A stretch of 45,254 nucleotides of DNA. Origin: Xylanibacter rarus. GTDB taxonomy: Bacteria > Bacteroidota > Bacteroidia > Bacteroidales > Bacteroidaceae. Below are positions 26,299-34,925 of the stretch, piece by piece (positions within the stretch are counted from its first letter, which is position 1; the number at the start of each line of letters is the position of its first letter). The position numbers and the translations under genes are program-made. Under the pieces are notes generated by a model, which ran no database searches, was not told the origin of the DNA, and saw only the letters and a program-made list of their open reading frames with translations. The DNA is taken from contig NZ_LFQU01000026.1 of NCBI RefSeq assembly GCF_001275135.1, positions 1-45,254 of the forward strand. Reading direction: 5' to 3'.

Positions 26299-27636
26299 AT
26301 GCAGAAAAAGACAATATTTCTAACAAGGCGTTACATCCTTTTTATCATTTCGGTGTTTATCAACGCCTACGGCATTGCCTTCATCACAAAGGCTCTGCTG
26401 GGCACGTCGCCCATAACGAGCGTCAACTACGTGCTGAGTATGTTCACGCCACTTACCATGGGCCAGTGGACCATCATCGTAAACCTTCTTTTCGTGGCCA
26501 CAGAGCCGCTCATGATGAGCCGCTCACAGCTGCGCGCCGACCTCCGCATGTATCTCATACAGATACCCGTTACGCTCTGTTTCGGCACGTTTATCGACAT
26601 ATCCATGTCGTCGCTGTCGTGGCTTCAGCCCGAGGCATATCCCATGCAGCTGCTCAGCATGCTCGCCGGATGCGTCATTCTGGCGTGCGGCATAACGCTC
26701 GAGGTTAAGGCCGACGTGGCAATGGTGGCGGGCGAGTTCTTCGTCAGGGTGCTGGCAAGGCGCATAGGCGGCGACTTCGGCTACGTCAAACTGGGCTTCG
26801 ACGTGGGCAACGTCATCCTTGCCTGCGTGTTCTCGATGCTCTTCATAGGCGGCATACACGGCGTGCGCGAGGGCACGGTGGCTGCGGCGCTGCTCGTGGG
26901 GCCGATAGTTCACTTCCTCACACCGTTCTGCCGCGTGCTCAACGGCGTGCTGGGCTACTCTGAGCAGACCGAAGGCAAGGCTGCCGCAGCGCCTGCCGAC
27001 GTGGTGGTTACCATAGCCCGCGAGTTTGGCAGCGGCGGCCACATGCTGGGCGAGATGCTGGCGTCGAGACTCGGCGTAAGGCTCTACGACCGCGAGTTCA
27101 TAAAGATGGCGGCAAAGAGCAGCGGCATCAACGAAGACTACATAAGGCGCAACGAGCAGACCATACCGTCGTTCTGGCTGAAGTGCATACTGTCGCAGGG
27201 CTACGGCACGCAGGCGGGCAGGGGACTGTCTGACGACGACGTGCTCTTCCTTGCCGAGAGCAAGATAGTGCAGCAGCTGGCCGACAAGGAGCCGTGCGTA
27301 ATCGTGGGGCGCTGCGCCGACTTTGTGCTGAAGGGCCGTCCGGGCGTGGTGCGCGTGTTCTGCTATTGCGACCGTGACACGGCCATCGACCGATGCACGT
27401 CTGAATACGGCCTGGACAAAGTTAAGGCGGAGGCCGAGATAAAGAGGCTCAATAAGGCCCGCGGCACTCACTATGAATATTACACGGGTCAGCGCTGGGA
27501 CGATCCGCGCAACTACGACCTGATGATAAACACAGGCTCGATGACGTTAGACCAGGCGTGCGACATCATCGTGCGCATGTATGCCAACGCCAAGGCAGGT
27601 ATGAAGGCTGCCGTGGCAGGCCGTACTGAGGCCTGA
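26299..27636 (+). CDS. YczE/YitT-like membrane domain fused to cytidylate-kinase-like domain
   Basis: The 445-residue protein has two parts. Residues 1 to about 215 form five or six membrane helices with the YczE/YitT-like pattern (INAYGIAFITKALLGTSPITSVNYVLS, then FVATEPLMM). From about residue 236 there is a Cytidylate_kin2-type domain with a P-loop VTIAREFGSGGHMLGEML and RLGVRLYDREFIKMAA. VGRCADFVL and YYTGQRWDDPRNYDLMINTG complete it. The kinase half may phosphorylate a nucleotide or another small substrate; no target is known. The frame is open for 68 codons upstream, but those lack membrane or domain character, so ATG 26299 was used. It is a monocistronic gene. Confidence 0.85.
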   Translation: MQKKTIFLTRRYILFIISVFINAYGIAFITKALLGTSPITSVNYVLSMFTPLTMGQWTIIVNLLFVATEPLMMSRSQLRADLRMYLIQIPVTLCFGTFIDISMSSLSWLQPEAYPMQLLSMLAGCVILACGITLEVKADVAMVAGEFFVRVLARRIGGDFGYVKLGFDVGNVILACVFSMLFIGGIHGVREGTVAAALLVGPIVHFLTPFCRVLNGVLGYSEQTEGKAAAAPADVVVTIAREFGSGGHMLGEMLASRLGVRLYDREFIKMAAKSSGINEDYIRRNEQTIPSFWLKCILSQGYGTQAGRGLSDDDVLFLAESKIVQQLADKEPCVIVGRCADFVLKGRPGVVRVFCYCDRDTAIDRCTSEYGLDKVKAEAEIKRLNKARGTHYEYYTGQRWDDPRNYDLMINTGSMTLDQACDIIVRMYANAKAGMKAAVAGRTEA

Positions 27637-27756
27637 CGCTGCCGTGGCTCATACCCTATGGCGTGCCCGTCGGCGGCATGGTATGCATCAGTCTGCCGCC
27701 GACGCTGGCGTGCGTCGCCCTGTATTGTATAACGCATTGAGTTTCAATGTATTATA

Positions 27757-27845
27757 AAAGGCCGTCTTTCGGCCTCTGATATGTGCTCTTTTGCCGTGCA
27801 GAAGATATGCTTTTGCCGTGCGAAAGGGCACATATCGTTTTTTGG
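27757..27845. repeat. 22-bp palindromic repeat array, second well-kept copy
   Basis: Units of 22, 23, 21 and about 22 bp start at 27757, 27779, 27802 and 27823. They follow the AAAGGC..CTTTTGC pattern seen at 20586 (for example AAAGGCCGTCTTTCGGCC). They lie in the gene-free stretch after the fusion gene. The rest of 27637-28074 holds only the BspA-like gene's promoter. Confidence 0.7.
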
Positions 27846-27989
27846 CGGTTCGTAGCAGGTGTTTTATTTCCGCAAAATATCCCCAAAACCTGCCGCCGGC
27901 ATTAAGGGTGGGTTGATGCCATACAAGGCGTTGGTCGACACAAAATGCTGTTTTTTCGGGCAGGGCCTTTCGGTTTGTTGTTTTTTTCT

Positions 27990-27997
27990 TATTTTTG
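27990..27997 (+). promoter_or_regulatory. -7 promoter element of the BspA-like gene
   Basis: TATTTTTG matches TAnnTTTG and is followed by CACG, 78 bp before the ATG at 28075. A TTTG at 27974 is at a non-standard distance. Confidence 0.5.
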
Positions 27998-28074
27998 CAC
28001 GGAGAAACGATCGGCTATTTTTACAAATAAAACAAGTGAACACATACATTTCTTGAACATTAAAAAAACTATTT

Positions 28075-29937
28075 ATGAAGAAAATTATCCTTACATGTCT
28101 GGCGGCGGCGATGACCCTGGCAGGCAGCGCACAGGAGACGGCTACAATCGACGGAATAACTTATCTGCTTGACGGCGACAAGGCGTCTGTTATGCAGCAG
28201 AAGGGACTCACGGGCGACATCGTGATACCTGAGACAGTGTGGTACGAAGGGGATGTCTATACCGTTACTACCGTGCAGAGCAACGCCTTCAGCGGAAACG
28301 ACATTACGGGAGTTGTGCTTCCCAACACTGTTACCGTGATGGGCTCGTCGTGCTTCTCGTCGTGTTCTAAGCTTGTATCGGCAGATCTGCCCGACAACAT
28401 AACTTCGCTGGGTGGCAGCAGCTTCTCTTTCTGTTACTCTCTTAAGTCGGTAGACCTGCCCGAAAATCTCGTATCGCTCGGCGATATGTGCTTTGAGCGT
28501 TGCTACATGCTTGAGGCGATTGAGCTGCCGGCAGGAGTTACATCGCTGGGCAGCGCATGTTTCTCAGGCTGCGACAGGCTTAAGACAATCAGTCTGCCCA
28601 AGGGCATCACGGAGCTTGGCTATCAGTGCTTCTACGCCTGCAAGAGCCTCACGTCGGTAATTCTGCCGGCAAGTCTGACCACTATGGGCGAGAGCTGCTT
28701 CCACAGCTGCTCGTCGCTTGGATCGGTGAAGTTTGAGGGAAGCCTGACGGAGCTGAAGAAGAGATGCTTCTATCATTGCACTTCGCTCGAGTCGATAGAC
28801 ATCCCGCAGGGTGTGAGGGAGCTTGGCGAGGAGTGTTTCTCGGGCTGCACTTCGCTCACGTCGGTCAGTCTGCCCGACGGCATCACCGACTTAAGGAGCA
28901 GTTGCTTCTCAGGCTGCACCGCACTTCAGGCAATAACATTGCCCAACAGCATAGACAACATAGAGAGCAGATGCTTCGAGAGCTGCTCCGCTTTAGAGTC
29001 GATAGTCGTGCCGAGCGGCGTAACGAGGCTCTACGAAGAATGTTTCAGCTACTGCTCAAAGCTGGCTTCGGTAACCCTGCCGGAGAGTATCGAGAAGCTG
29101 TATGAATACTGCTTCAGCAACTGCACCTCGCTCAGCGGAATCACTCTGCCTGCCGGACTTAAGAACATTGGCGCCGGATGCTTCCGCAATTGCAGCGGAC
29201 TGACCTCGATACTGCTGCCAAGGAGCGTAGAGACGCTGGGCAGCGGCAGCTTCTCGGACTGCACCTATCTTGCCGACGTAACCTGCCAGTGGGACGACCC
29301 TGACGAGGTGAGCACGAGCAATTTCGTGTTCGGCGACATATATACAGAGTGCCGCCTGCACGTACCTACAGGCACCACGGCGCTCTATAAGGTCAAGGAG
29401 CCGTGGAGCGGGTTTAAGTTTATCATAGAGGAAGACGGACAGGTGGTTGACCCCGTTAGGTGCGCCACGCCGACAATAGCCTATGCCGACAACTCGCTGA
29501 CGTTCGGATGCGCCACCGAAGGGGCGGAATATCATTACACGATAAGCGCGTCTGACGCCGTTGAAGGAGCCTACTCGGCCGACGGCAAGGTGGCTCTCGG
29601 CGCGGCATACGACATAACCGTGTATGCATCGGCACACGGCTATCTTAACAGCGAGGAGGCAAAGGCTGTGCTGTGCTTCATCGACGCCACGCTGAACACT
29701 GCCGGAATAAACCTTGGCGAGCGCCGCGGCGTAGTGGTAAGCTCGCATGGCGGCAGCATCACCGTAAGCGGACTTGCCGACGGCGAGCAGGTTGCGCTCT
29801 ACAGCGTGGGCGGCATGATGCTCTCGGCAGGCAAGGCGTCGGCAGGCAGCATAACGCTCAGCGCAGGCCGCACGGACGGCGTCGTGCTGGTGAAGATAGC
29901 CGACCGCAGCATTAAGATCAGCGTGAACAGACAGTAA
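28075..29937 (+). CDS. BspA-like leucine-rich-repeat surface protein
   Basis: The 620-residue protein has a signal peptide (MKKIILTCLAAAMTLAGSAQ) and then 14 LRR_5-type repeats of about 23 residues, each close to LPxxVTxLGxxCFxxCxxL. The fixed Cys pair in nearly every repeat is notable. After the repeats (about residue 410 on) there is a fibronectin/CHB_HEX-like domain (CATPTIAYADNSLTFGC). A beta-rich C-terminal domain (VALYSVGGMMLSAG..GVVLVKIADRSIKISV) resembles a short T9SS sorting domain but lacks the usual YPNP. BspA-type proteins bind fibronectin or other host proteins and mediate co-aggregation. Ligand unknown; regulation not visible beyond one promoter. Confidence 0.88.
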   Translation: MKKIILTCLAAAMTLAGSAQETATIDGITYLLDGDKASVMQQKGLTGDIVIPETVWYEGDVYTVTTVQSNAFSGNDITGVVLPNTVTVMGSSCFSSCSKLVSADLPDNITSLGGSSFSFCYSLKSVDLPENLVSLGDMCFERCYMLEAIELPAGVTSLGSACFSGCDRLKTISLPKGITELGYQCFYACKSLTSVILPASLTTMGESCFHSCSSLGSVKFEGSLTELKKRCFYHCTSLESIDIPQGVRELGEECFSGCTSLTSVSLPDGITDLRSSCFSGCTALQAITLPNSIDNIESRCFESCSALESIVVPSGVTRLYEECFSYCSKLASVTLPESIEKLYEYCFSNCTSLSGITLPAGLKNIGAGCFRNCSGLTSILLPRSVETLGSGSFSDCTYLADVTCQWDDPDEVSTSNFVFGDIYTECRLHVPTGTTALYKVKEPWSGFKFIIEEDGQVVDPVRCATPTIAYADNSLTFGCATEGAEYHYTISASDAVEGAYSADGKVALGAAYDITVYASAHGYLNSEEAKAVLCFIDATLNTAGINLGERRGVVVSSHGGSITVSGLADGEQVALYSVGGMMLSAGKASAGSITLSAGRTDGVVLVKIADRSIKISVNRQ

Positions 29938-30123
29938 AGCCACGTCAGGCCTGGCACGGCCTGTGCTCGGATTATTCATACTGCAATCGAGGTCAGGCGC
30001 ATGTCAGGCGTCAGGCTTCGATTGTGTTGCATGTATGCAAGGGCGCCTGCGGCATCTGTCAGCGCATGGCAGGCAGCGGCACGTAGAGGAAAAAGAGATA
30101 AAGCAAACATAAATTATACAGAA

Positions 30124-30609
30124 ATGATACGTTACGTTGAGGAAAATGACATTCAGGAGATAACCGCGCTCTACAACAGATACATCGTAGAGGGCGTTGA
30201 GACATTTGAGACCGAGACGCTCACCGAAGAGCAGATGGCCGAAAGGGTGGGGCACATATCGGCAAGCTGCCCTTATCTCGTGGCTGAGGAAGACGGCCGC
30301 GTGGCAGGAATATGCTATGCCCATCCGTGGAAGGAGCGCGCCGCCTACTGCAACACTTACGAGACGACGATATATCTCTCGCCCGACTTCACCCGCCGCG
30401 GCCTCGGCACCGCCCTGATGCACCGCCTGATAGACGAGTGCCGCCGGCGCGGATACAAGGTGCTGATAGCCTGCATAACTGGCTGCAACGAGGCGAGCAT
30501 AGAGCTTCACCGCAAGCTGGGCTTCAGTCAGGCGTCGCATTTTCACGATGTAGGCTACAAGCTGGGGCGCTGGCTCGACGTGGTGGACTTTGAGCTGAAA
30601 CTTGATTAA
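30124..30609 (+). CDS. GNAT N-acetyltransferase (Pat/MnaT-like)
   Basis: This 161-residue acetyl-CoA-dependent transferase has the opening MIRYVEENDIQEITALYNRYI..TFETETLTEEQM of the phosphinothricin/methionine-sulfone acetyltransferase group. It has the acetyl-CoA loop RRGLGTALMHRLIDEC and the terminal GFSQASHFHDVGYKLGRWLDVVDFEL. It likely acetylates an amino-acid-like small molecule such as methionine sulfone or sulfoximine. The frame is open upstream to 30001, but only the part from ATG 30124 matches the family. It follows the BspA-like gene by 186 bp and is separate from it functionally. Confidence 0.9.
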   Translation: MIRYVEENDIQEITALYNRYIVEGVETFETETLTEEQMAERVGHISASCPYLVAEEDGRVAGICYAHPWKERAAYCNTYETTIYLSPDFTRRGLGTALMHRLIDECRRRGYKVLIACITGCNEASIELHRKLGFSQASHFHDVGYKLGRWLDVVDFELKLD

Positions 30610-30853
30610 TCCTTGGCTGTTTATATGCATTATATGTCAGCATGGCATCATTGTTGCGCGTCAGCATCATGAAGTCATGCTGACATTCTTTTATAACGCC
30701 ATTTTAAGCCCGCGTGAGCCGTTTTCTCATTCACATCCCTACATCTTCACACCGAACACAAAAAAAACGCGTCAGAACGGATTTTATGTCCGGCAGAAAA
30801 TCCCTTTTGTTATGTTTCTTGGCTTGAACGTAATGGGCAATAAAAAAGAAATT

Positions 30854-30880
30854 AGGGGAAATTTTCCGCAAATTTCCCCT
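30854..30880 (-). terminator. Hairpin after fic (copy 1 of a 27-bp duplicate)
   Basis: Arms AGGGGAAATTT and AAATTTCCCCT enclose TCCGC. Pairing extends outward to a 17-bp stem. On the minus strand a T-rich run (TTTCTTTTTTATT) follows, so it fits an intrinsic terminator 13 bp past the fic stop codon. Confidence 0.8.
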
Positions 30881-30893
30881 AATTTCCCTTGTT

Positions 30894-32216
30894 TTACTCT
30901 GTATTTCCCTTACTTAATTCATTTATTCTCTCCTCAAAGTTGTCGGCTCTGACATATCCCGTCATTCTGTTGTTGAGCTTAATCTCGCTCATTATTCCCA
31001 TTTGTACAAGAGCCTGGAGGTCTGTTCTTGCCGTCTTGTCGGTTACGGCAAACTGCGTTGCTATCTCCTTGGCGGTTATTATGTTGTCGCCGTTTTTATA
31101 CAGCTCCTTTATTATCCTTGCCTGTCTTAGGTTTATGCCGTTCATGCCGCTTAGGGCTGTCATGCTTTCGCGCTCGCTTATCTTGCGCTGCAGGTAGAGT
31201 TTAAGTTCCTCGTATGCTTTCTTCATCGTTATCAGATTATACTGTATGAAGTAAGACAGGTCGTTGCCGTCGGCCTCGGTGTATAGGAACGCCTTTTCGT
31301 ATTGTGCCTTGTTCCGGTAGATAATTCTCGATATTGAGAGATACTCCGTGAGCCAGTAGCCCTTCTTCATCATGTACCAGTAGACCAGCGAGCGCGCCGT
31401 GCGCCCGTTGCCGTCTACAAAGGGATGTATGAAGGCAAGCATGAAGTGGATTATTATTCCCTTGATAATCGGATGTATAAAGTTGTCGGGGGCGTCAGTG
31501 TTGGCAAAGTCGCACAGCTCCCTCAGCATGCTTTCCACCTCGTCGTGCGGCGGCGGTGTGTGGGCTATCTCGCCCGTTATGCCGTTCATCACCACTATGT
31601 CGTCGGTCTGCCTAAGGCTTCCTTCATATCCGCCGTTGTCGAGAGTGTCGGCAGATATGTATCTGTGTATCTCGAGAATCCTTTCGAGCGAGAAGTCGTC
31701 GTGCCTGTGTTCGGCAAGATAGTTTATCGTGGCATAGTTGTTGACAATCATCTTCTGACTCTTGTCGCGCGGTTTCTGTTTCTTCCGCAGCATCTCTTTC
31801 GCCACCTTGCGTGTGGTCGACGCTCCCTCCATCTGGCTCGACGCTATAGCCTCTTCCATAACGGAGCTTACGAGATAGAAGTTCTTGTCGCTCTCGGGTA
31901 TTATGCTGTCGGTGCCGAGGTTGCCGCCTATGTTCATGTCAAACTCGTGCATCATGGCGAGCATGTGTTCTGTAACGGTGAAGCTGAACGTGTAGCGTCC
32001 GAAGCTTATCTGCTTTGAGTTGAGCATCCGCTGCAGTTTTACGGCATGCCACAGCGCCTTGCTGCTGATGCCTTTTGGCGCGAGATATTTCACCTTGTCC
32101 CAATAATCATACCCGTTGCTGATCTTTTTCAGCAGCGGCATGTGGCTCTTGTCGGTAAGCAGCTTCATGGCTTCCGTCAGGTCGTTTTGGGTAATTTCGG
32201 GTGTTTTCTCAATCAT
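30894..32216 (-). CDS. Fic-family protein, class II, with winged helix
   Basis: Fic proteins transfer AMP (or other nucleotide parts) from a nucleotide to protein hydroxyls. This 440-residue copy has the full active site HPFVDGNGRTAR at residues 264-275. Upstream of it lies an inhibitory helix motif SSQMEG (126-131, pattern S/T-x3-E-G), placing it in the self-inhibited class II. A C-terminal winged-helix-like region (ITAKEIATQFAVTDKTARTDLQALVQMG) probably binds DNA, so it may regulate its own expression. No antitoxin gene is adjacent. The start at 32216 (MIEKTPEIT) was preferred to 32291 because the upstream codons overlap the promoter and a hairpin. It lies between lgt and the GNAT gene and is flanked by identical 27-bp hairpins. 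Confidence 0.93.
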   Translation of the reverse strand: MIEKTPEITQNDLTEAMKLLTDKSHMPLLKKISNGYDYWDKVKYLAPKGISSKALWHAVKLQRMLNSKQISFGRYTFSFTVTEHMLAMMHEFDMNIGGNLGTDSIIPESDKNFYLVSSVMEEAIASSQMEGASTTRKVAKEMLRKKQKPRDKSQKMIVNNYATINYLAEHRHDDFSLERILEIHRYISADTLDNGGYEGSLRQTDDIVVMNGITGEIAHTPPPHDEVESMLRELCDFANTDAPDNFIHPIIKGIIIHFMLAFIHPFVDGNGRTARSLVYWYMMKKGYWLTEYLSISRIIYRNKAQYEKAFLYTEADGNDLSYFIQYNLITMKKAYEELKLYLQRKISERESMTALSGMNGINLRQARIIKELYKNGDNIITAKEIATQFAVTDKTARTDLQALVQMGIMSEIKLNNRMTGYVRADNFEERINELSKGNTE

Positions 32217-32236
32217 TTGCGTCGTTATCTTTTGCG

Positions 32237-32244
32237 CAAATATA
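32237..32244 (-). promoter_or_regulatory. -7 promoter element of fic
   Basis: The minus strand reads TATATTTG followed by CGC, matching TAnnTTTG, 20 bp before the ATG at 32216. The hairpin at 32274-32300 lies just upstream. Confidence 0.55.
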
Positions 32245-32273
32245 TGATTAATTTCGCATAAATACATAAAAAT

Positions 32274-32300
32274 AGGGGAAATTTTCCGCAAATTTCCCCT
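32274..32300 (-). terminator. Hairpin after lgt (copy 2 of the 27-bp duplicate)
   Basis: The 27 bases are identical to 30854-30880. The outer stem differs at one base pair, yet pairing is kept (16-bp stem). On the minus strand it is followed by ATTTTTATG. It lies about 50 bp past the lgt stop and about 30 bp upstream of the fic -7 element, so it could act as terminator, operator or both. Confidence 0.75.
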
Positions 32301-32350
32301 ATTTTCCTCTATTTGTTTCCTTTCCGGCCGTTAAGCCGTAGGATATCGGT

Positions 32351-33199
32351 CTATTTCTCAATGCCCAGTTTCTGCATCCATTTTCCGCCCTTCATGCAGA
32401 GCAGTCCGACGATTACGAACGGTATGCTGAGCAGCTGTCCCATGTTGAGCAGCATCGAAGCCTCAAACTCTTCCTGTATGTCCTTTGTGAACTCGATGAA
32501 GAATCGTGCCGTGAAGATGAGCGTTATGCAGAGTCCGAAGAAGAATCCTGTGCCCACACGCTGCGGCTTCTTGCGGTAGAAATACCATCCTACGAAGAAG
32601 AAAATGGCGTAGGCTATAGCCTCGTAGAGCTGTCCCGGATGGCGCGGAGTCATGTCGACGCGCTCGAAGATGAATGCCCAGGGCACGTCGGTTGTCTTGC
32701 CTATGATTTCAGAGTTCATGAGGTTGCCCAGTCGGATAAAGCATGCCGTTACGGGAGTTGCTATCGCCACGTTGTCGAGCACTCGCCAGATGTTGACCTT
32801 TGTGCGGCGCACGTAGAGCCAAAGGGCGATGATAAGTCCGATGGTTCCGCCGTGGCTTGCCAGTCCTTCATATCCGGTGAACTTCCACGAGCCGTCGGCC
32901 ATGAAGTGTATTGGCAGTATCATCTCCACTATATGCTTGCCGCTCGACAGAAAATAGTCGGGCTCATAAAACAGACAGTGGCCCAGACGGGCGCCTATCA
33001 GTATGCCCACGAAGCAGTAGATGAACAGCGGATCGAACAGCTCCGGCTTTATCTTCTGCTCCTTGTAGAGCCTCTTCACGATGAAATATGCCGACGCAAG
33101 GCCCAGGAGCCAGCACAGCGAATACCAGCGTATGGACATCGGCCCGAGATGAAATGCCACCAGGTTGGGGTTCCACAGGATGTAGAGTAGGTTGTTCAT
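32351..33199 (-). CDS. lgt: Prolipoprotein diacylglyceryl transferase
   Basis: Lgt transfers diacylglycerol from phosphatidylglycerol to the lipobox cysteine, the first step of lipoprotein maturation in the inner membrane. The 282-residue protein has seven or so membrane segments and the family signature [13 protein letters not shown]. It also has [16 protein letters not shown], the [13 protein letters not shown] loop and the RHPGQLYEA motif that precedes the last helices. The length is normal. It is preceded by ychF on the same strand across a 229-bp gap filled by an inverted-repeat element, and is followed by a strong hairpin. Lipoproteins such as the BACON-like protein in this window would depend on it. 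Confidence 0.96.
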   Translation of the reverse strand: MNNLLYILWNPNLVAFHLGPMSIRWYSLCWLLGLASAYFIVKRLYKEQKIKPELFDPLFIYCFVGILIGARLGHCLFYEPDYFLSSGKHIVEMILPIHFMADGSWKFTGYEGLASHGGTIGLIIALWLYVRRTKVNIWRVLDNVAIATPVTACFIRLGNLMNSEIIGKTTDVPWAFIFERVDMTPRHPGQLYEAIAYAIFFFVGWYFYRKKPQRVGTGFFFGLCITLIFTARFFIEFTKDIQEEFEASMLLNMGQLLSIPFVIVGLLCMKGGKWMQKLGIEK

Positions 33200-33223
33200 T
33201 TTATAGGTAATATTTATGTAGTT

Positions 33224-33403
33224 AGAGTAGTTAAAGGAGTTATCGCAGGCTTGGGCCTGCCGGTAGTTAAAGTCATTAGCCTTGCCTGTTGAGCAGAGCC
33301 TGTGCAGTTAACGTTCTTATGGTATGCAGGTTTAAAGGCATTTGACTTTAACTCCTGAGCGACCATAGGGAGCGGTAACTGCTTTAACTCCTTTAACTAC
33401 TCT
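33224..33403. repeat. MITE-like inverted-repeat element between ychF and lgt
   Basis: AGAGTAGTTAAAGGAGTTA (33224-33242) is the exact reverse complement of 33385-33403. Inside are a GCAGGC/GCCTGC hairpin (33246-33261) and an AGTTAAAGTC/GACTTTAACT pair. The 180-bp element has no reading frame. It fills most of the gap, so ychF and lgt are probably not simply co-transcribed. Confidence 0.75.
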
Positions 33404-33428
33404 TTCAAGCCTCTTTTGCTCTTAAAAT

Positions 33429-34529
33429 TTATACATTAAACCTGAAGTGCATGATGTCGCCGTCCTGCACAACATAGTCTTTGCCCTCGATGCCCAGTTT
33501 GCCGGCTTCGCGCACTGCAGCCTCAGAGCCGTATTTGATGTAGTCGTCATACTTTATCACCTCGGCGCGGATAAAGCCCTTCTCGAAGTCGGTGTGGATT
33601 ACACCGGCACACTGAGGAGCCTTCCAGCCCTTGTGATATGTCCATGCCTTGACCTCCATCTCGCCTGCGGTGATGAATGTCTCGAGGTTAAGCAGGGCGT
33701 AGGCTTTCTTTATCAGACGGTTTACGCCGCTCTCTTCAAGGCCCAGCTCGTCGAGGAACATCTGCTTGTCTTCGTATGTCTCAAGGCTTGCTATGTCTTC
33801 CTCTGTCTTGCCTGCTATCACGAGCACCTCGGCGCCTTCGGCCTTTGCCACCTCCTCAACGCGGCGGCTGTAGTCGTTGCCGGTCTTGGCAGATGCCTCG
33901 TCGACGTTGCAAACATACAGCACGGGCTTAGCCGTCAGCAGGAACAGGTTGCGTGCGGCGTCCTGCTCTTCCTTGCTGTCAAACTCAACCACGCGTGCGT
34001 TCTTGCCCTGTTCGAGCACTTCTTTGTATGCCTCGAGCACCCCTACTTCTATTTTTGCCTCCTTGTTTCCGGCGGCTGCCACCTTCTGCTGCCTGCTCAG
34101 GCGTCCCTCTATGGTCTCGAGGTCCTTCAGCTGCAGCTCGGTGTCAATGATTTCCTTGTCGCGTATGGGGTCTATGCTGCCGTCAACGTGAGTGATGTTG
34201 TCGTCGTCGAAGCAGCGCAGCACGTGTATGATGGCGTCGGTTTCGCGTATGTTTCCGAGGAACTTGTTGCCCAGACCTTCGCCCTTGCTGGCACCCTTTA
34301 CGAGTCCGGCAATGTCCACAATCTCGCAGGTTGCGGGCACGATGCGTCCCGGATGAACTATCTCGGCGAGCTTTGTCAGGCGTTCGTCGGGCACGGTTAT
34401 CACGCCGACGTTAGGTTCGATGGTGCAAAAAGGAAAGTTGGCTGCCTGTGCCTTTGCGCTCGACAGGCAGTTGAAAATCGTAGACTTGCCCACATTAGGC
34501 AGTCCTACTATACCACATTTTAATGACAT
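33429..34529 (-). CDS. ychF: Redox-regulated ATPase YchF (Obg family)
   Basis: YchF/OLA1 is a translation-associated P-loop nucleotidase that prefers ATP. The 366-residue protein has G1 GLPNVGKS at residues 9-16 and G3 [17 protein letters not shown]. The altered G4 CNVDE, in place of NKxD, marks YchF and explains ATP preference. A coiled-coil insertion and a C-terminal TGS domain ([34 protein letters not shown]) complete it. The length is normal. A promoter lies at 34557-34564. Confidence 0.97.
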   Translation of the reverse strand: MSLKCGIVGLPNVGKSTIFNCLSSAKAQAANFPFCTIEPNVGVITVPDERLTKLAEIVHPGRIVPATCEIVDIAGLVKGASKGEGLGNKFLGNIRETDAIIHVLRCFDDDNITHVDGSIDPIRDKEIIDTELQLKDLETIEGRLSRQQKVAAAGNKEAKIEVGVLEAYKEVLEQGKNARVVEFDSKEEQDAARNLFLLTAKPVLYVCNVDEASAKTGNDYSRRVEEVAKAEGAEVLVIAGKTEEDIASLETYEDKQMFLDELGLEESGVNRLIKKAYALLNLETFITAGEMEVKAWTYHKGWKAPQCAGVIHTDFEKGFIRAEVIKYDDYIKYGSEAAVREAGKLGIEGKDYVVQDGDIMHFRFNV

Positions 34530-34556
34530 GTCTTATAAACGTTTATATTCCGGGCG

Positions 34557-34564
34557 CAAAGTTA
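34557..34564 (-). promoter_or_regulatory. -7 promoter element of ychF
   Basis: The minus strand reads TAACTTTG followed by CGCC, matching TAnnTTTG, 27 bp before the ATG at 34529. The stretch 34565-34820 shows no gene. Confidence 0.6.
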
Positions 34565-34828
34565 TAACAAAAAAGTGATATAACTGTCATTGTGGCGGCA
34601 TAATTAATGTTATGATTTGTTGCGTGGCTGTCTGCCTCCGGCTTTATGTTGCCGCCGTTCTGGCTGCATTATCTCCGGCATGGCCCGCCGCACAGGCAGA
34701 AAAAGCATACGCCGTACGGCGCAATGTCATACGTCGTTAAGGCCTTGTTAAGGCGGCAGGATAGGGCTTAATTTACGGCAAAAAGACAAAAATAGCGGAT
34801 AAAGTGGCCACGTTTTGATTAATAATTC

Positions 34829-34836
34829 GTACCTTT
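34829..34836 (+). promoter_or_regulatory. -7 promoter element of the TPR-HTH regulator
   Basis: TACCTTTG followed by AAAC matches TAnnTTTG, 89 bp before the ATG at 34926. Confidence 0.5.
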
Positions 34837-34925
34837 GAAACCGGCCTTGTCTGATATTATGCTTCGAGTATTGCGGCTCTCTATGCATACAAGTCTTACG
34901 CCATGGCCTGCCGTCATGCAGCGTG

